Below are positions 1 through 8,436 of a DNA stretch of 64,000 bases, piece by piece; position 1 is the stretch's first letter; each line of letters starts with the position of its first letter. Under the pieces are notes generated by a model that saw only the letters and a program-made list of their open reading frames with translations, ran no database searches and was not told where the DNA came from. The position numbers and the translations under genes are program-made. Origin of the DNA: Kocuria marina (lineage in GTDB: Bacteria; Actinomycetota; Actinomycetes; Actinomycetales; Micrococcaceae); contig BMZV01000001.1 in assembly GCA_014652975.1 (NCBI GenBank), positions 558,001-622,000 of the forward strand. The letters are read 5' to 3'.

Positions 1-1038
1 CCGCACGTGGATCTTCCCGTCCACGATCCGCAGGGGCTCGGTCAACAGGTCGTCCGCCATGTCCAGGAAGTTGGACAGCTCCCCCGCGCGCTTGGACGTG
101 TGGGAGAAGGCCGCGCCGAAGGTCACGGACGCGATGGTCCCCACCTGGGTGTCGATCTGGTTGCCCACGTAGACGTCCACGCCCAGGCCCTCCGCGAGAC
201 CCACTATCTTGGTGGCCTCAGTGAAGCCCGAGCGCGCGGTCTTGATCGCGAGCAGGTTCGCTCCCCCGCTCAACAGTTCCTTGGCCGCCGTGCCCAGGTT
301 CGGGGCGGACTCGTCCGCGGCAATCGGGATGGGCGAGGTGCTCACGAGGCGACGTCGGCCCATGACTTCCCGAGCGTCGTCGGGCTCCTCGAGGAACTCC
401 ATGCCGAGGTCCGCGGTGAGGCGCAGGACCTCGGAGGCCTCGTTGGCGCTCCACCCGCGGTTGGCGTCCATGTAGATCCGCGCCTCGGGACCCAGGCCCT
501 CGCGCAGCACGCGGGCGGCCTCGACGTCGAGCGAGACGGGGTGGCGCCCCGTCTTGAGCTTGAAGGTGGTGATCCCGTAGGTCTCCCGGAACTCCAGGGC
601 GATCTCGAGGAGCTGTTCCGCGGGCTTGAACCCCAGCATGTGGGAGACGCTCATGTGGTCGGTGTACCCGCCCAGCAGCGTGGACACGGGTTGTCCGAGC
701 AGCTGGCCGATCGCGTCCCACACGGCGATGTCCACCGCGCCCTTGGCGGTCTGGTTGTGGAAGGTGCGGTCCATGACAGTCTGCATCCGCTCCCGGGCGA
801 AGGCGTCCAGACCGCTGAGCTGCGGGGAGAAGATGTCCTCGATCACCGCCACGATGGACTTCTGGGTCTCACCGTAAGTGTACGGCCGGGGCGGGGTGTC
901 CGCGGTGCCCACGATGCCCTCGTCCGTGTGCACCCGCACGAGGACGTGGTCCGCTTCCGTCACGGAACCCGAGGCGAAGTGCAGGGGGTGCACGTAGGGG
1001 ATCGAGTAGGGGATCGCCTCGATGCGGGTGATGTTCAT
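1..1038 (-). CDS. Muconate cycloisomerase-type enzyme (enolase superfamily), 3' end outside window
   Basis: Partial gene: reading down from an ATG at 1038, 346 codons stay open to the window edge. The product belongs to the mandelate racemase/muconate lactonizing family, cytoplasmic TIM-barrel enzymes that abstract a proton alpha to a carboxylate. The K-x-K motif (FKLKTG, about residues 160-162) and the distal lysine (AIKTARSG, about 264) are the expected acid/base pair. The metal ligands sit in YMDANRGW (about 191), FLEEP (about 216) and ADES (about 241). The lysine pattern fits muconate cycloisomerases (CatB-like) or dipeptide epimerases, not mandelate racemase. It lies 31 bp downstream of a LysR gene on the same strand, which favours aromatic-acid catabolism, but substrate specificity cannot be read from the sequence. 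Confidence 0.85.
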   Translation of the reverse strand, partial: MNITRIEAIPYSIPYVHPLHFASGSVTEADHVLVRVHTDEGIVGTADTPPRPYTYGETQKSIVAVIEDIFSPQLSGLDAFARERMQTVMDRTFHNQTAKGAVDIAVWDAIGQLLGQPVSTLLGGYTDHMSVSHMLGFKPAEQLLEIALEFRETYGITTFKLKTGRHPVSLDVEAARVLREGLGPEARIYMDANRGWSANEASEVLRLTADLGMEFLEEPDDAREVMGRRRLVSTSPIPIAADESAPNLGTAAKELLSGGANLLAIKTARSGFTEATKIVGLAEGLGVDVYVGNQIDTQVGTIASVTFGAAFSHTSKRAGELSNFLDMADDLLTEPLRIVDGKIHVR

Positions 1039-1069
1039 GGTCGCCTTTCTTGAGCGGGTGGTGCTCGGG

Positions 1070-1951
1070 TCAGTCGTGGTCGGTGACGTCCATGACGAGG
1101 TTCAGGAAATTGCCCAGCAGGGCCGAGCGGTCGTCCCGCCGCCAGGCCACGGCCATCTCGGTCACGGGGGAATCCTCGAGACCCGCGTAGAGCACGCCCT
1201 CGAGCTGCAGCGCCCGCACAGACTCGGGGACCACGGCGATCCCGCTGCTGGCCGCGACAAACGAGAGCATGGTGGAGGTCTCGTGGGTGACCTGCGCGAT
1301 GCGCAGCTGGAAGCCCGCCCGGCGGCACATCTCGGACACGGTGCGGTACACAGCCGATCCCGGCGGGTAGGACACGAAGTTCTGCTCCTGCAGTTCGTTC
1401 GCCGCCACGGGCCGCCCGGACGCCAGGGGGCTGTCGCTGGGCATGGCCACCACGAGCTTCTCCCGGCCCACGATCCGGTACTCGATGTCCTGGGATGCCA
1501 CGGGAGGGCGCAGGATCGCGGCGTCGAGCGTGTGGTCCCGCAGTCCTGCCTCCATGGCTGGCGTCAGCATCTCGCCCTGCAGGGTGAGGGAGACTCCGGG
1601 CAGCTGCTCCTTGGCGTGGCGCACGAGCCGCGGCATGACGCTGTAGGTGGCCGAGCCCGAGAAGCCCACGCGCAGCACCCCGGTGGCGCCGTTGCCCACC
1701 TGGTAGACGTCCGCCTTGAGCGTCTCCACCTCGTTGATGATCTGACGTCCGCGGTCCAGCAGCTCCTGTCCGGCCGGAGTCAGGTCCACGCGCCGGGTCG
1801 TGCGGTCCAGCAGTTTGACGCCGAGCTGTTCCTCGAGCTGACGGATCTGTTGCGACAACGGCGGTTGCGCCATGTGCAAGCGTTTGGCGGCACGGCCGAA
1901 GTGCCGCTCCTCCGCCACTGCGATGAAGTAGTTGAGTTGTCGAAGCTCCAT
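1070..1951 (-). CDS. LysR-family transcriptional regulator
   Basis: A 293-residue protein of standard LysR length. Residues 1-60 form the winged HTH (MELRQLNYFIAVAEERHFGRA, then the PPLSQQIRQLEEQLG recognition helix), followed by a coiled linker and a periplasmic-binding-protein-like effector domain. The RHFGRAAKRLHMAQPPLS pattern resembles CatR/BenM-type regulators of aromatic degradation that respond to muconate. It is transcribed in the same direction as the downstream cycloisomerase-like gene, whereas classical catR is divergent from catB, so co-transcription is likely. The AT-rich stretch 1952-2025 is its probable promoter. The effector is an inference. Confidence 0.9.
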   Translation of the reverse strand: MELRQLNYFIAVAEERHFGRAAKRLHMAQPPLSQQIRQLEEQLGVKLLDRTTRRVDLTPAGQELLDRGRQIINEVETLKADVYQVGNGATGVLRVGFSGSATYSVMPRLVRHAKEQLPGVSLTLQGEMLTPAMEAGLRDHTLDAAILRPPVASQDIEYRIVGREKLVVAMPSDSPLASGRPVAANELQEQNFVSYPPGSAVYRTVSEMCRRAGFQLRIAQVTHETSTMLSFVAASSGIAVVPESVRALQLEGVLYAGLEDSPVTEMAVAWRRDDRSALLGNFLNLVMDVTDHD

Positions 1952-2025
1952 GGTTCTCCCCGGTCCGCGTCCGCCACCTTGATATGGAGTTTAGCCATAA
2001 TCACAGGGATTAGAAATAGATATTG

Positions 2026-2487
2026 TCAGAATTTGACGACGCCGAAGTGCACACCGGCGGAAGCCGGGATGCCATGGAATACGCGCAGCAGGATGAGCAG
2101 GATCGCACCCCACGAACCGATGCTCGCGGAGGACGGGATCAGCCCGATCAGCGTGGAGCCGATACCCATGACGAACATGGGCAGGATGAGCATCTTCTTC
2201 CGGCCCAGTTTGTCCCCGAAGTGACCGAAGATCGCACCGCCCAGGGGCCGCGCGAGGTAGCCCGCGGCGAACGTCCCGTAGGAGGCGATCACGCCGGCCA
2301 CCGGGTCCAGGTCCTGGAAGAACACGTGCGGGAACACCAGCGCGGAGGCGGAGGCGTAGAGCAGGAAGTCGTAGTATTCGATGGTGGAGCCCAGGTACCT
2401 GGAGAGGATCACGCGGTGCGCTTCCCTGTCCTGCGGCCTGCGATCCATGGACCGCAGCTCGGTCCCCGGGGCGGTGGTTGATGACAT
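2026..2487 (-). pseudogene. MFS transporter remnant (metabolite:H+ symporter type), N-terminal stub
   Basis: A 153-residue open frame beginning MSSTTAPGTELRSMDRRP matches only the first four transmembrane segments of a sugar/metabolite:H+ symporter. Typical features are STIEYYDFLLYASASALVF (TM1), the GYLARPLGGAIFGHFGD loop and the GRKKMLILPMFVMG signature between TM2 and TM3. Just after LLRVFHGIPA, where functional members continue with a GG(E/A)WGGA loop, the sequence diverges and stops. Family members run to about 430-450 residues, so two thirds are missing. The AT-rich junction near 2000-2030 marks the deletion end. It sits between a LysR gene and a broken ligase in a decaying catabolic block. 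Confidence 0.75.
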
Positions 2488-2502
2488 GGTGATTCCTCGG
2501 GA

Positions 2503-3480
2503 TCAGGCACGTTCGCGCAAGACGTTCTTCTGGATCTTGCCCGTGGTGGTGCGCGGCAGTTCGGCCACGACCTCCACCCGGGTGGGAAGCTTGTAGGTGG
2601 CCAGCCCCTCGCGCAGCCGGGTGAGGATCTCGTTCCCGCTCAGCTCGGGGGCGTCCTCGAACAGCACGACGAACGCGCGGCCGGTCTTGCCCCAACGCCC
2701 GTCCGGCACACCGATCACGGCCGCTTCCTGGATCTCCTCGAGACCCGGCAGGGCGTTCTCCACCCCCGCGGGGTACACGTTCTCCCCGCCCGAGATGTAC
2801 ATGTCCTTCATGCGGTCCTTGGTGTAGAGGTACCCGTCCTCGTCCTCCACGGCGATGCCCCCGGAGTCACCACGTCCGGGGTGCGGAACTGACGGTGGAT
2901 GATAATGGTCCCGCCCAGCATGAATGTGGGCAGCGTCATCATGGTCAGCCCGGCAATGTGGAACAGGGGCGCCACGGCCAGGTGGTCCTCGTCCTGGCGC
3001 GGGTCCTGACCGATCAGGGTGTTGACGTACTGGTAGAAGAGGTTGCCTGGTGCGTGAGCGTGGCACCCTCGGGCCGGCCCGTGGTCCCGGACGTGTACAT
3101 GATCAGGGCCAGGTCGTCCTGCTCCACCGGTTCGTCCACGAGCTCCTCGGAACCGGAGGCCAGGAACCGCTCGTACTCCTCCCCGGGTCCGCCGCCGTCC
3201 ACACTCACCCAGGAGCGAGCGCACGCCGGTCAGTTCGGCCTCCAGGCCCGCAGCAATCTCGCGTTGGTCCTGCCCGAAGACCACGGTGGTGGCACCGCAG
3301 TCGCCCAGAATGTACTCCACTTCCGCCTGCCGCAGTTGGGGGTTCACCAGGACTGCGGCCGCCCCGATCGACCCCGCGGCGAAGAACGTCTCCAGCAGGG
3401 CGGGGTGGTTGAGCCCCATGTAGGCCACCCGGCCCCCGTGGCGCACGCCCGTTCGGCAGGAGTTGTTCCGACCGAGCTGA
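2503..3480 (-). pseudogene. Acyl-CoA synthetase (AMP-binding) pseudogene with frameshifts and internal deletion
   Basis: Homology to AMP-forming acyl-CoA ligases is spread over different frames. The N-terminal part (RVAYMGLNHPALLETFFAAG, from about 3446) breaks near 3200. The A3 motif (LIMYTSGTTGRPEGATLTHQ) is in a second frame at about 3050-3208. HLAVAPLFHIAGLTMM returns to the first frame and runs to about 2875. The next recognisable block (EDEDGYLYTKDRMKDMYISGG through TTGKIQKNVLRER, ending at 2503) is in yet another frame. The region carrying the A5-A7 motifs is absent, so there is an internal deletion of roughly 150-180 codons besides at least two frameshifts. The extreme N-terminus is also missing. 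Clearly non-functional. Confidence 0.85.
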
Positions 3481-3497
3481 TCCCGGCCGATGAGGTG

Positions 3498-5207
3498 TCA
3501 GGAGTCCAACAGGTTGTTCTTGATGATGTCCTGCTTGACCGCTCGCCGCAGGGTCTTACCGAGCATCGTGCGGGGCAGGTCGTCCATGGCCACGATCCGG
3601 CGCGGCACCTTGTAGCGGGTGACCTTGTCGTAGCAGTGCTTGCGCAGGGCGTCCTCATCTAGGGTGACCCCGGGTTCCAGCACGACCGCCGCAACCACGG
3701 TCTCGTTGCCGTCGTCGTTGGGGATGCCCACCACGGCCGCGTCCGCGACACTGTCATGCAGTTTCAGGGCGGTCTCCACCTCGGAGGGGGCCACGTTGAA
3801 GCCGCCCGTGATCACCACTTCCTTGATCCGGTCCACCACGCGCAGGAAGCCGTCCTGGTCCACCGTCACGATGTCACCGGTGCGCAACCAGCCGTCCTCC
3901 GTGAACAGTTTCGCGGTCTCCTCGGGGCGCTTCCAGTAGCCCTGCGTGACCTGGGGGCCCTTGACCAGCAGCTCACCCTCCGCGTCCACGGGAACGTCCT
4001 CACCTGTCTCCGGATCCACCATGCGCACGTCCGTGCTGGGGAAGGGGATGCCGATCGAACCCGAACGGCGGTGCTCGTTGAGGGGGTTGCACGCGACCAA
4101 CGGGGAGCACTCGGTGAGGCCGTAGCCTTCAATCAGCACCCCGCCCGTGGCGTCCTCCCACGTCTCGACCAGGGGCACGGGCAAGGTCATGGCTCCGGAC
4201 ACCGCCACCCGGATGCCGGTGAGATCCTTCCCCTGCTCAGCGGCGGCGTCGAGCACCTTCTGGTACACGGGCGGGACGGCCGGCAGCACCGTGGGCATGC
4301 TCTTCTTCATGGCCCGCAGGATGAGGTCCGCGCGCACGGTGGGGAACAGGACGAGCTTAGCGCCCAGGGACATCGCGAACGTGACACCCAGGGTCAGCCC
4401 GAAGGCGTGGAACAGGGGCAGCACGCCGTAGACGACCTCGTCGGACGAGCTGTCCAACCAGTGCTGGCCCATCACGGCGTTGGACTCCAGATTGCGGTGG
4501 CTCAGCATGGCGCCCTTGGGCAGGCCCGTGGTCCCGGACGTGTACTGCAGCAGGGCGATGTCCGTGGCCGCGGGCCGGGGGTGGTCCTCACGGATCGGGT
4601 CGGAGTCCACGAGGGACTTCCACGCGATGGTCCCCGGGGCCGGCTGGGTGAGCTCTCGGCGCTGCTCGGCGAGCTTCTTGAGGGGCAGGCGCAGTCCCAC
4701 GCGCATCATCGTGGGCATGCTCGCGGTGATGTCCACGGCCACGACGTGCTCGACGGCCAGGTCCTTGGGCATCCCGGTGATCCTCGCGGCGATCTTGTCC
4801 CACGCGATCACCACGCGCGCACCGTGGTCCTCGAACTGGTGGCGCAGTTCCGGGGTCGTGTACAGCGGGTTGTGTTCCACCACGATGGCCCCGAGCCGCA
4901 GGGCGGCGTAGAAGGCCACGATGTGCTGGGGGCAGTTGGGCAGCACGATGGCCACGCGGTCCCCGGCCTGCACGCCCAGCAGCCGCAGTCCTTCCGCGAC
5001 CCGTCGCACCTGGTCACCGAGCTGCGCGTACGTCATTCCCGCGCCGAAGAACTCGACCGCCGTCTTCGCGCCGTGGCGGGCCACCGATTTCTCGAGCATG
5101 TGCACCAGGGAGGTCTCGGGCAGCTCCAGGTCTCGGGGAACGCCGGGGTCGTAGCTCGCCGTCCACGGGCGGGTCGCCAGGAAGTCTCGGGAATTCGTCT
5201 CAGCCAT
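3498..5207 (-). CDS. Long-chain fatty-acid-CoA ligase
   Basis: A 569-residue AMP-forming acyl-CoA synthetase (FadD class). It activates fatty acids with ATP to acyl-adenylate and then acyl-CoA for beta-oxidation or lipid synthesis. Visible motifs: LLQYTSGTTGLPKGAMLSH (P-loop, A3), VLIEGYGLTECSPLV (A5), DGWLRTGDIV (A7), RVVDRIKEVVITGGFNVAP (A8) and the C-terminal catalytic lysine in MLGKTLRRAVKQ. I start it at the ATG for MAETNSRDFLATRPW because the open frame upstream is low-complexity and overlaps the divergent gene. It is immediately upstream of the decayed ligase on the same strand. The broken copy shares nearly identical DNA around the P-loop codons, so the two may be old paralogues. Confidence 0.93.
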   Translation of the reverse strand: MAETNSRDFLATRPWTASYDPGVPRDLELPETSLVHMLEKSVARHGAKTAVEFFGAGMTYAQLGDQVRRVAEGLRLLGVQAGDRVAIVLPNCPQHIVAFYAALRLGAIVVEHNPLYTTPELRHQFEDHGARVVIAWDKIAARITGMPKDLAVEHVVAVDITASMPTMMRVGLRLPLKKLAEQRRELTQPAPGTIAWKSLVDSDPIREDHPRPAATDIALLQYTSGTTGLPKGAMLSHRNLESNAVMGQHWLDSSSDEVVYGVLPLFHAFGLTLGVTFAMSLGAKLVLFPTVRADLILRAMKKSMPTVLPAVPPVYQKVLDAAAEQGKDLTGIRVAVSGAMTLPVPLVETWEDATGGVLIEGYGLTECSPLVACNPLNEHRRSGSIGIPFPSTDVRMVDPETGEDVPVDAEGELLVKGPQVTQGYWKRPEETAKLFTEDGWLRTGDIVTVDQDGFLRVVDRIKEVVITGGFNVAPSEVETALKLHDSVADAAVVGIPNDDGNETVVAAVVLEPGVTLDEDALRKHCYDKVTRYKVPRRIVAMDDLPRTMLGKTLRRAVKQDIIKNNLLDS

Positions 5208-5363
5208 GTCAGCGAGGCTACCGTCCCGCCCGTCCCGCCGTGGGACATTCGCCCGCGTCCCACGACGACGTCGCACCCGGCGTCCCGGACCCGTCCCACG
5301 GTCCCGGTCTCGATAGACTTCTGGGGACCCGCCACCGGAATCCCCGCCGAATCGAGGCCCTCC

Positions 5364-6329
5364 ATGTCCCCCTCCACCGCTCGCGATCCTCTCGATGACG
5401 GCAACGCACCCTGGACCGAGCCGACCTCCCGGGTGAGCCCCGCCGGCGATGCCCAGGCCACGCGCCCCCTCCCCCGTCCCGGGGTCCGGCACGACGACGC
5501 CGCGGCCGGCGACACCGCCACCCTGCCGTCGGTCTCCCCGTACGACGACGTCCGCTCCCCCGCCCGGGACACGGCACCGCGCACGGGACGCACCGGCGTC
5601 GCCTCCGGACGCCTGCACCCGCGGGACGAGCGCTCCGGCAACACGGACCCCGTGGGCGACGACCACCTCACACCCCCGAGCGAGCGGATCTCGGCCGAGG
5701 CCGCGTGGGACTCCATGCGCCCCGCGGTGCGCCCGGAGGGCTCCACCGCCGCGGCCCGGCCCACAGTGGAGGAACTGCGGCGGCGGCAGCGCCAGCACTT
5801 CGGCGGTATGCAACTGATCCCCGGGGTGTTGGGACTGCTCACGGCCATCTCACTGGGTGGCCTGTTGCTCACGCTCGCCGGGCTGCTGGGACCCCAGCTG
5901 GGCCTCGACGTGACCCGGGGAGCGGGCGACACCCTGGCCCGGGCATGGCAGGCGCCGGGGGCGGCGCAGTCGTGGATCGCCGTCGCCGTCCTGGGCGTCG
6001 TGGAACTGCTCTCGATGATCGCGGGAGGGTACGTGGCCGGGCGCATGGCGCGCTTCTCGGGGGTCGCCCAGGGCGTGAGCGTGTGGCTGTGGTCCCTGCT
6101 GGCGCGCGCCGTCGCCTCGGTCGCGGTGTTGCTGTGGGCCGACGCCGCCACGGCGGCCGGTCCCCGCTGGGTCGCGCAGGAGCTGATCGGGAGCGATGTG
6201 GGAATGGGTCTCATCGCGCTCGCGGGTCTCGTGCTGCTGGGACTCGCGGGCGCGGTCCTGGGCGGGGTGTGGGGCATGCGCTACCACCGTAAAGTGGACG
6301 CCTGGACGGTTTCGAATGCAATAAGCTAG
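5364..6329 (+). CDS. Four-TM membrane protein with long disordered N-terminus
   Basis: A 321-residue protein, divergent from the acyl-CoA ligase across a 156-bp gap. Residues 1 to about 145 are rich in P, D, T, R and S and probably disordered and cytoplasmic. Four hydrophobic segments follow at about 150-175 (LIPGVLGLLTAISLGGLLL), 200-225, 235-265 and 280-305. The overall shape recalls small TIGR04086/YrzE-like membrane proteins, but I do not recognise a family with confidence and assign no function. The N-terminal tail contains a copy of the dispersed 11-mer GACGACGCCGC (5493-5503, read as DDAA). The upstream open frame is a shadow of the ligase, so I take the first ATG past it. Confidence 0.75.
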   Translation: MSPSTARDPLDDGNAPWTEPTSRVSPAGDAQATRPLPRPGVRHDDAAAGDTATLPSVSPYDDVRSPARDTAPRTGRTGVASGRLHPRDERSGNTDPVGDDHLTPPSERISAEAAWDSMRPAVRPEGSTAAARPTVEELRRRQRQHFGGMQLIPGVLGLLTAISLGGLLLTLAGLLGPQLGLDVTRGAGDTLARAWQAPGAAQSWIAVAVLGVVELLSMIAGGYVAGRMARFSGVAQGVSVWLWSLLARAVASVAVLLWADAATAAGPRWVAQELIGSDVGMGLIALAGLVLLGLAGAVLGGVWGMRYHRKVDAWTVSNAIS

Positions 6330-6392
6330 TAGACTTCCGTTCTGTCGAGGGTCTGGGCTGGGTCCTCACTGGGGAGTACGGAGGAAATTTCT

Positions 6393-7109
6393 ATGCCTTC
6401 AACACTCGTCGCCGTAGTCGACGATCATGAAGTGGTCCGTGAAGGCGTGCGTCTGGTGTCCATGACATCGCTCGCGGACGTCAAGCTCGTGGGGTCATCG
6501 GATTCCGTGTCCACCCTGTTGGACCAGTTGGGCCGGGACCCGGAGAATCCCGCCCTCACCGCGCAGGGCTCGAAACGCATCGAGTGCGACGTCGTCCTGC
6601 TGGACCTGTCCCTGGCGGACAAGTCACGCCCGGCGGGCAACGTGGAACGGTTGCGCAGCGCCGGGATGAAGGTGCTGATCTTCAGCATCGGCGAGAACGC
6701 CGGGTTGATCCGCGAGGCGCTGCGCGCCGGCGCCCTGGGGTTGGTGCGCAAATCGGACCCGCTCGAGCACGCCATCGAGGAGGCGCGGGCGATCGCGGAC
6801 GGCAAACCCGTGATCACCAAGGAACTGGCCGCGGCCATCGACGGGGACGTCGAGTTCTCCCGCGCCGCCCTGTCCCCGCGCGAACGCGAGACCCTGCGCC
6901 TGTACGCCTCCGGGTTCGCCCAGGTGCAGGTCGCCCGCCGCATGGGGATCAAGCAGTCCGCGGTGAAGACCAACATCGACCGGATCCGTGAGAAGTACGC
7001 GCGGATCGGGCGCCCGGCCCCCACCAAGATCGACCTGCGGATCCGCGCGATCGAGGACGGTCTCGTGGACCCCGAGGACGACGTGGCGAGCGCCGAGAAG
7101 AAGCTGTGA
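6393..7109 (+). CDS. LuxR/NarL-family response regulator
   Basis: A 238-residue two-component regulator. The receiver domain has the acidic pair in VAVVDDHEVVREG (D10, D11), the phospho-acceptor in VVLLDLS (D71), and a lysine in LGLVRKSDP. A GerE/LuxR helix-turn-helix lies at about 158-215 (LSPRERETLRLYASG, VARRMGIKQSAVKTNI). Receiver positions 40-65 hold an inserted loop (LGRDPENPALTAQGSK) longer than in typical NarL proteins. The histidine kinase gene starts about 20 bp downstream and a second sensor-like gene overlaps it, so the three form an operon. SD-like GGAGGAAAT lies before the ATG. The regulon is unknown. Confidence 0.92.
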   Translation: MPSTLVAVVDDHEVVREGVRLVSMTSLADVKLVGSSDSVSTLLDQLGRDPENPALTAQGSKRIECDVVLLDLSLADKSRPAGNVERLRSAGMKVLIFSIGENAGLIREALRAGALGLVRKSDPLEHAIEEARAIADGKPVITKELAAAIDGDVEFSRAALSPRERETLRLYASGFAQVQVARRMGIKQSAVKTNIDRIREKYARIGRPAPTKIDLRIRAIEDGLVDPEDDVASAEKKL

Positions 7110-7128
7110 TTCCCCCACCGGACACCCC

Positions 7129-8436
7129 GTGATCCTGCTGGGGAGGCCACCGGAGGGCCGGGCCCGCTCCTACCGGACGGTCAACACGCGGTTGCGGTGG
7201 AAGCGCTTCTTCGCGACCACCGCCCCGGACGAGCTCGGGCTGAACACCTACCGCGCCCACTGGTTCGCGATGATCGGCTTCGGCGTGTTCGCCGTGACCC
7301 ACCTGATCGAGGCGCTGCCCATCTTCGCGCAACAGCAGCACTCCCTCCACGGGTGGTACACGATCTTCCTGTTGGCGCTCGCGGTGCTCCCCGGCCTCAC
7401 CCTGTTCTACGGGTTGCGCCATTCCGTGCGCCCCTGGGTGTTCCTGGCCTACACGGCCGTGGTCTCCGCGGCCATCCTGGCCCTGCCGCTCGCGTGGACG
7501 GGTGAGCCCATGCCCCAGAACCCCTGGATCTCGGGGTTCATCATCCTGGCGGTGGGAGCGGCGGCGGTGCTGTGGAGCCCCACGGCCGCCATCCTGTACA
7601 TGATCATGAACGAGGGCGTGTACGCCCTGATCTCCGCCCTGCTCATCACCGCGGAGCCCATCCCGGAGTCATGGCTCACGGCGGGACTCTCCCGCATGGT
7701 GTTCAGCCTCATGCTCGTGGTGGTCCTCACCGCCGGCAAGCACGGTGTCGAGCGCATGGACATCGCCTACGCCGAGGCCTTGTCGCAGACGCTCGCGCTG
7801 CGGCGCAGCCGTTCGGAGACCGCCGACCAGGAGCGAATCGACCGGTTGATCCACGACAACGTGATGGCCGCCCTGTTGGACGCCTCCCGCACCCGGGGTG
7901 TCCTACCCAAGCGCACGCGCCAGCTCGCCGCACGGGCCCTGGACATCCTGGCCGAGGAGTCCGACCGCCCCTCCGCGAACCACACCGTGATGGTCCACGT
8001 GCTCATGGACGAGCTCATGGAGGCCCTCGCCCCGTGGCGCGCACGTGTGCGATTCACCAACCTGCGGGCACCCATGCGGCCCGTGGGCGAACCGCGGGTG
8101 TTCGTCCCCGCGGACGTGGCGCACGGTTTGACCCAGGCCGTGACGGAAGCGGTGTCCAACAGCGCCCGGCACTCGGGCAGTGAGTACACGACCGTGTCGA
8201 TGGAGGGTGAGCTGTGCCCCGCCAGCGGGACCAATCCCGAGGGCTTCTTCCTGCGGTTCACGATCAGTGACGACGGCCGGGGCTTCAACTACTACGACGT
8301 CCCCAACCGGCGGCTCGGGGTGCGCGTGTCCATCGTGGAGAACCTTGAGTCCATCGGCGGACGAGTGTCCCTGGACACCGCACCGGGGCGTGGGACGCGT
8401 GTGACGCTGGTGTGGCCCAAGGACGTGACGGCATGA
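7129..8436 (+). CDS. Membrane sensor histidine kinase (NarX/DegS-like)
   Basis: A 435-residue kinase starting at GTG 7129, chosen because it leaves a short gap after the regulator and precedes the first TM. Six hydrophobic segments occupy about residues 45-205. The HisKA_3-type phospho-acceptor is in RIDRLIHDNVMAALLDASR (His about 241). The HATPase shows TEAVSNSARHSG (N box) and ISDDGRGFN (G1), then GRVSLDTAPGRGTRVTLVWP. With no large extracellular loop, it probably senses a membrane signal. It presumably phosphorylates the LuxR-type regulator encoded just upstream. Its stop overlaps the start of the next gene (ATGA), indicating translational coupling. Confidence 0.9.
   Translation: MILLGRPPEGRARSYRTVNTRLRWKRFFATTAPDELGLNTYRAHWFAMIGFGVFAVTHLIEALPIFAQQQHSLHGWYTIFLLALAVLPGLTLFYGLRHSVRPWVFLAYTAVVSAAILALPLAWTGEPMPQNPWISGFIILAVGAAAVLWSPTAAILYMIMNEGVYALISALLITAEPIPESWLTAGLSRMVFSLMLVVVLTAGKHGVERMDIAYAEALSQTLALRRSRSETADQERIDRLIHDNVMAALLDASRTRGVLPKRTRQLAARALDILAEESDRPSANHTVMVHVLMDELMEALAPWRARVRFTNLRAPMRPVGEPRVFVPADVAHGLTQAVTEAVSNSARHSGSEYTTVSMEGELCPASGTNPEGFFLRFTISDDGRGFNYYDVPNRRLGVRVSIVENLESIGGRVSLDTAPGRGTRVTLVWPKDVTA

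Noticed and set aside
1022-2224. 400-residue plus-strand frame opposite LysR
   Set aside because: No domain; complement of the LysR coding sequence.
3756-6329. 857-residue plus-strand frame covering the ligase and membrane protein
   Set aside because: The first half is the antisense of the acyl-CoA ligase with G/C-driven openness; only the part from 5364 has real character.
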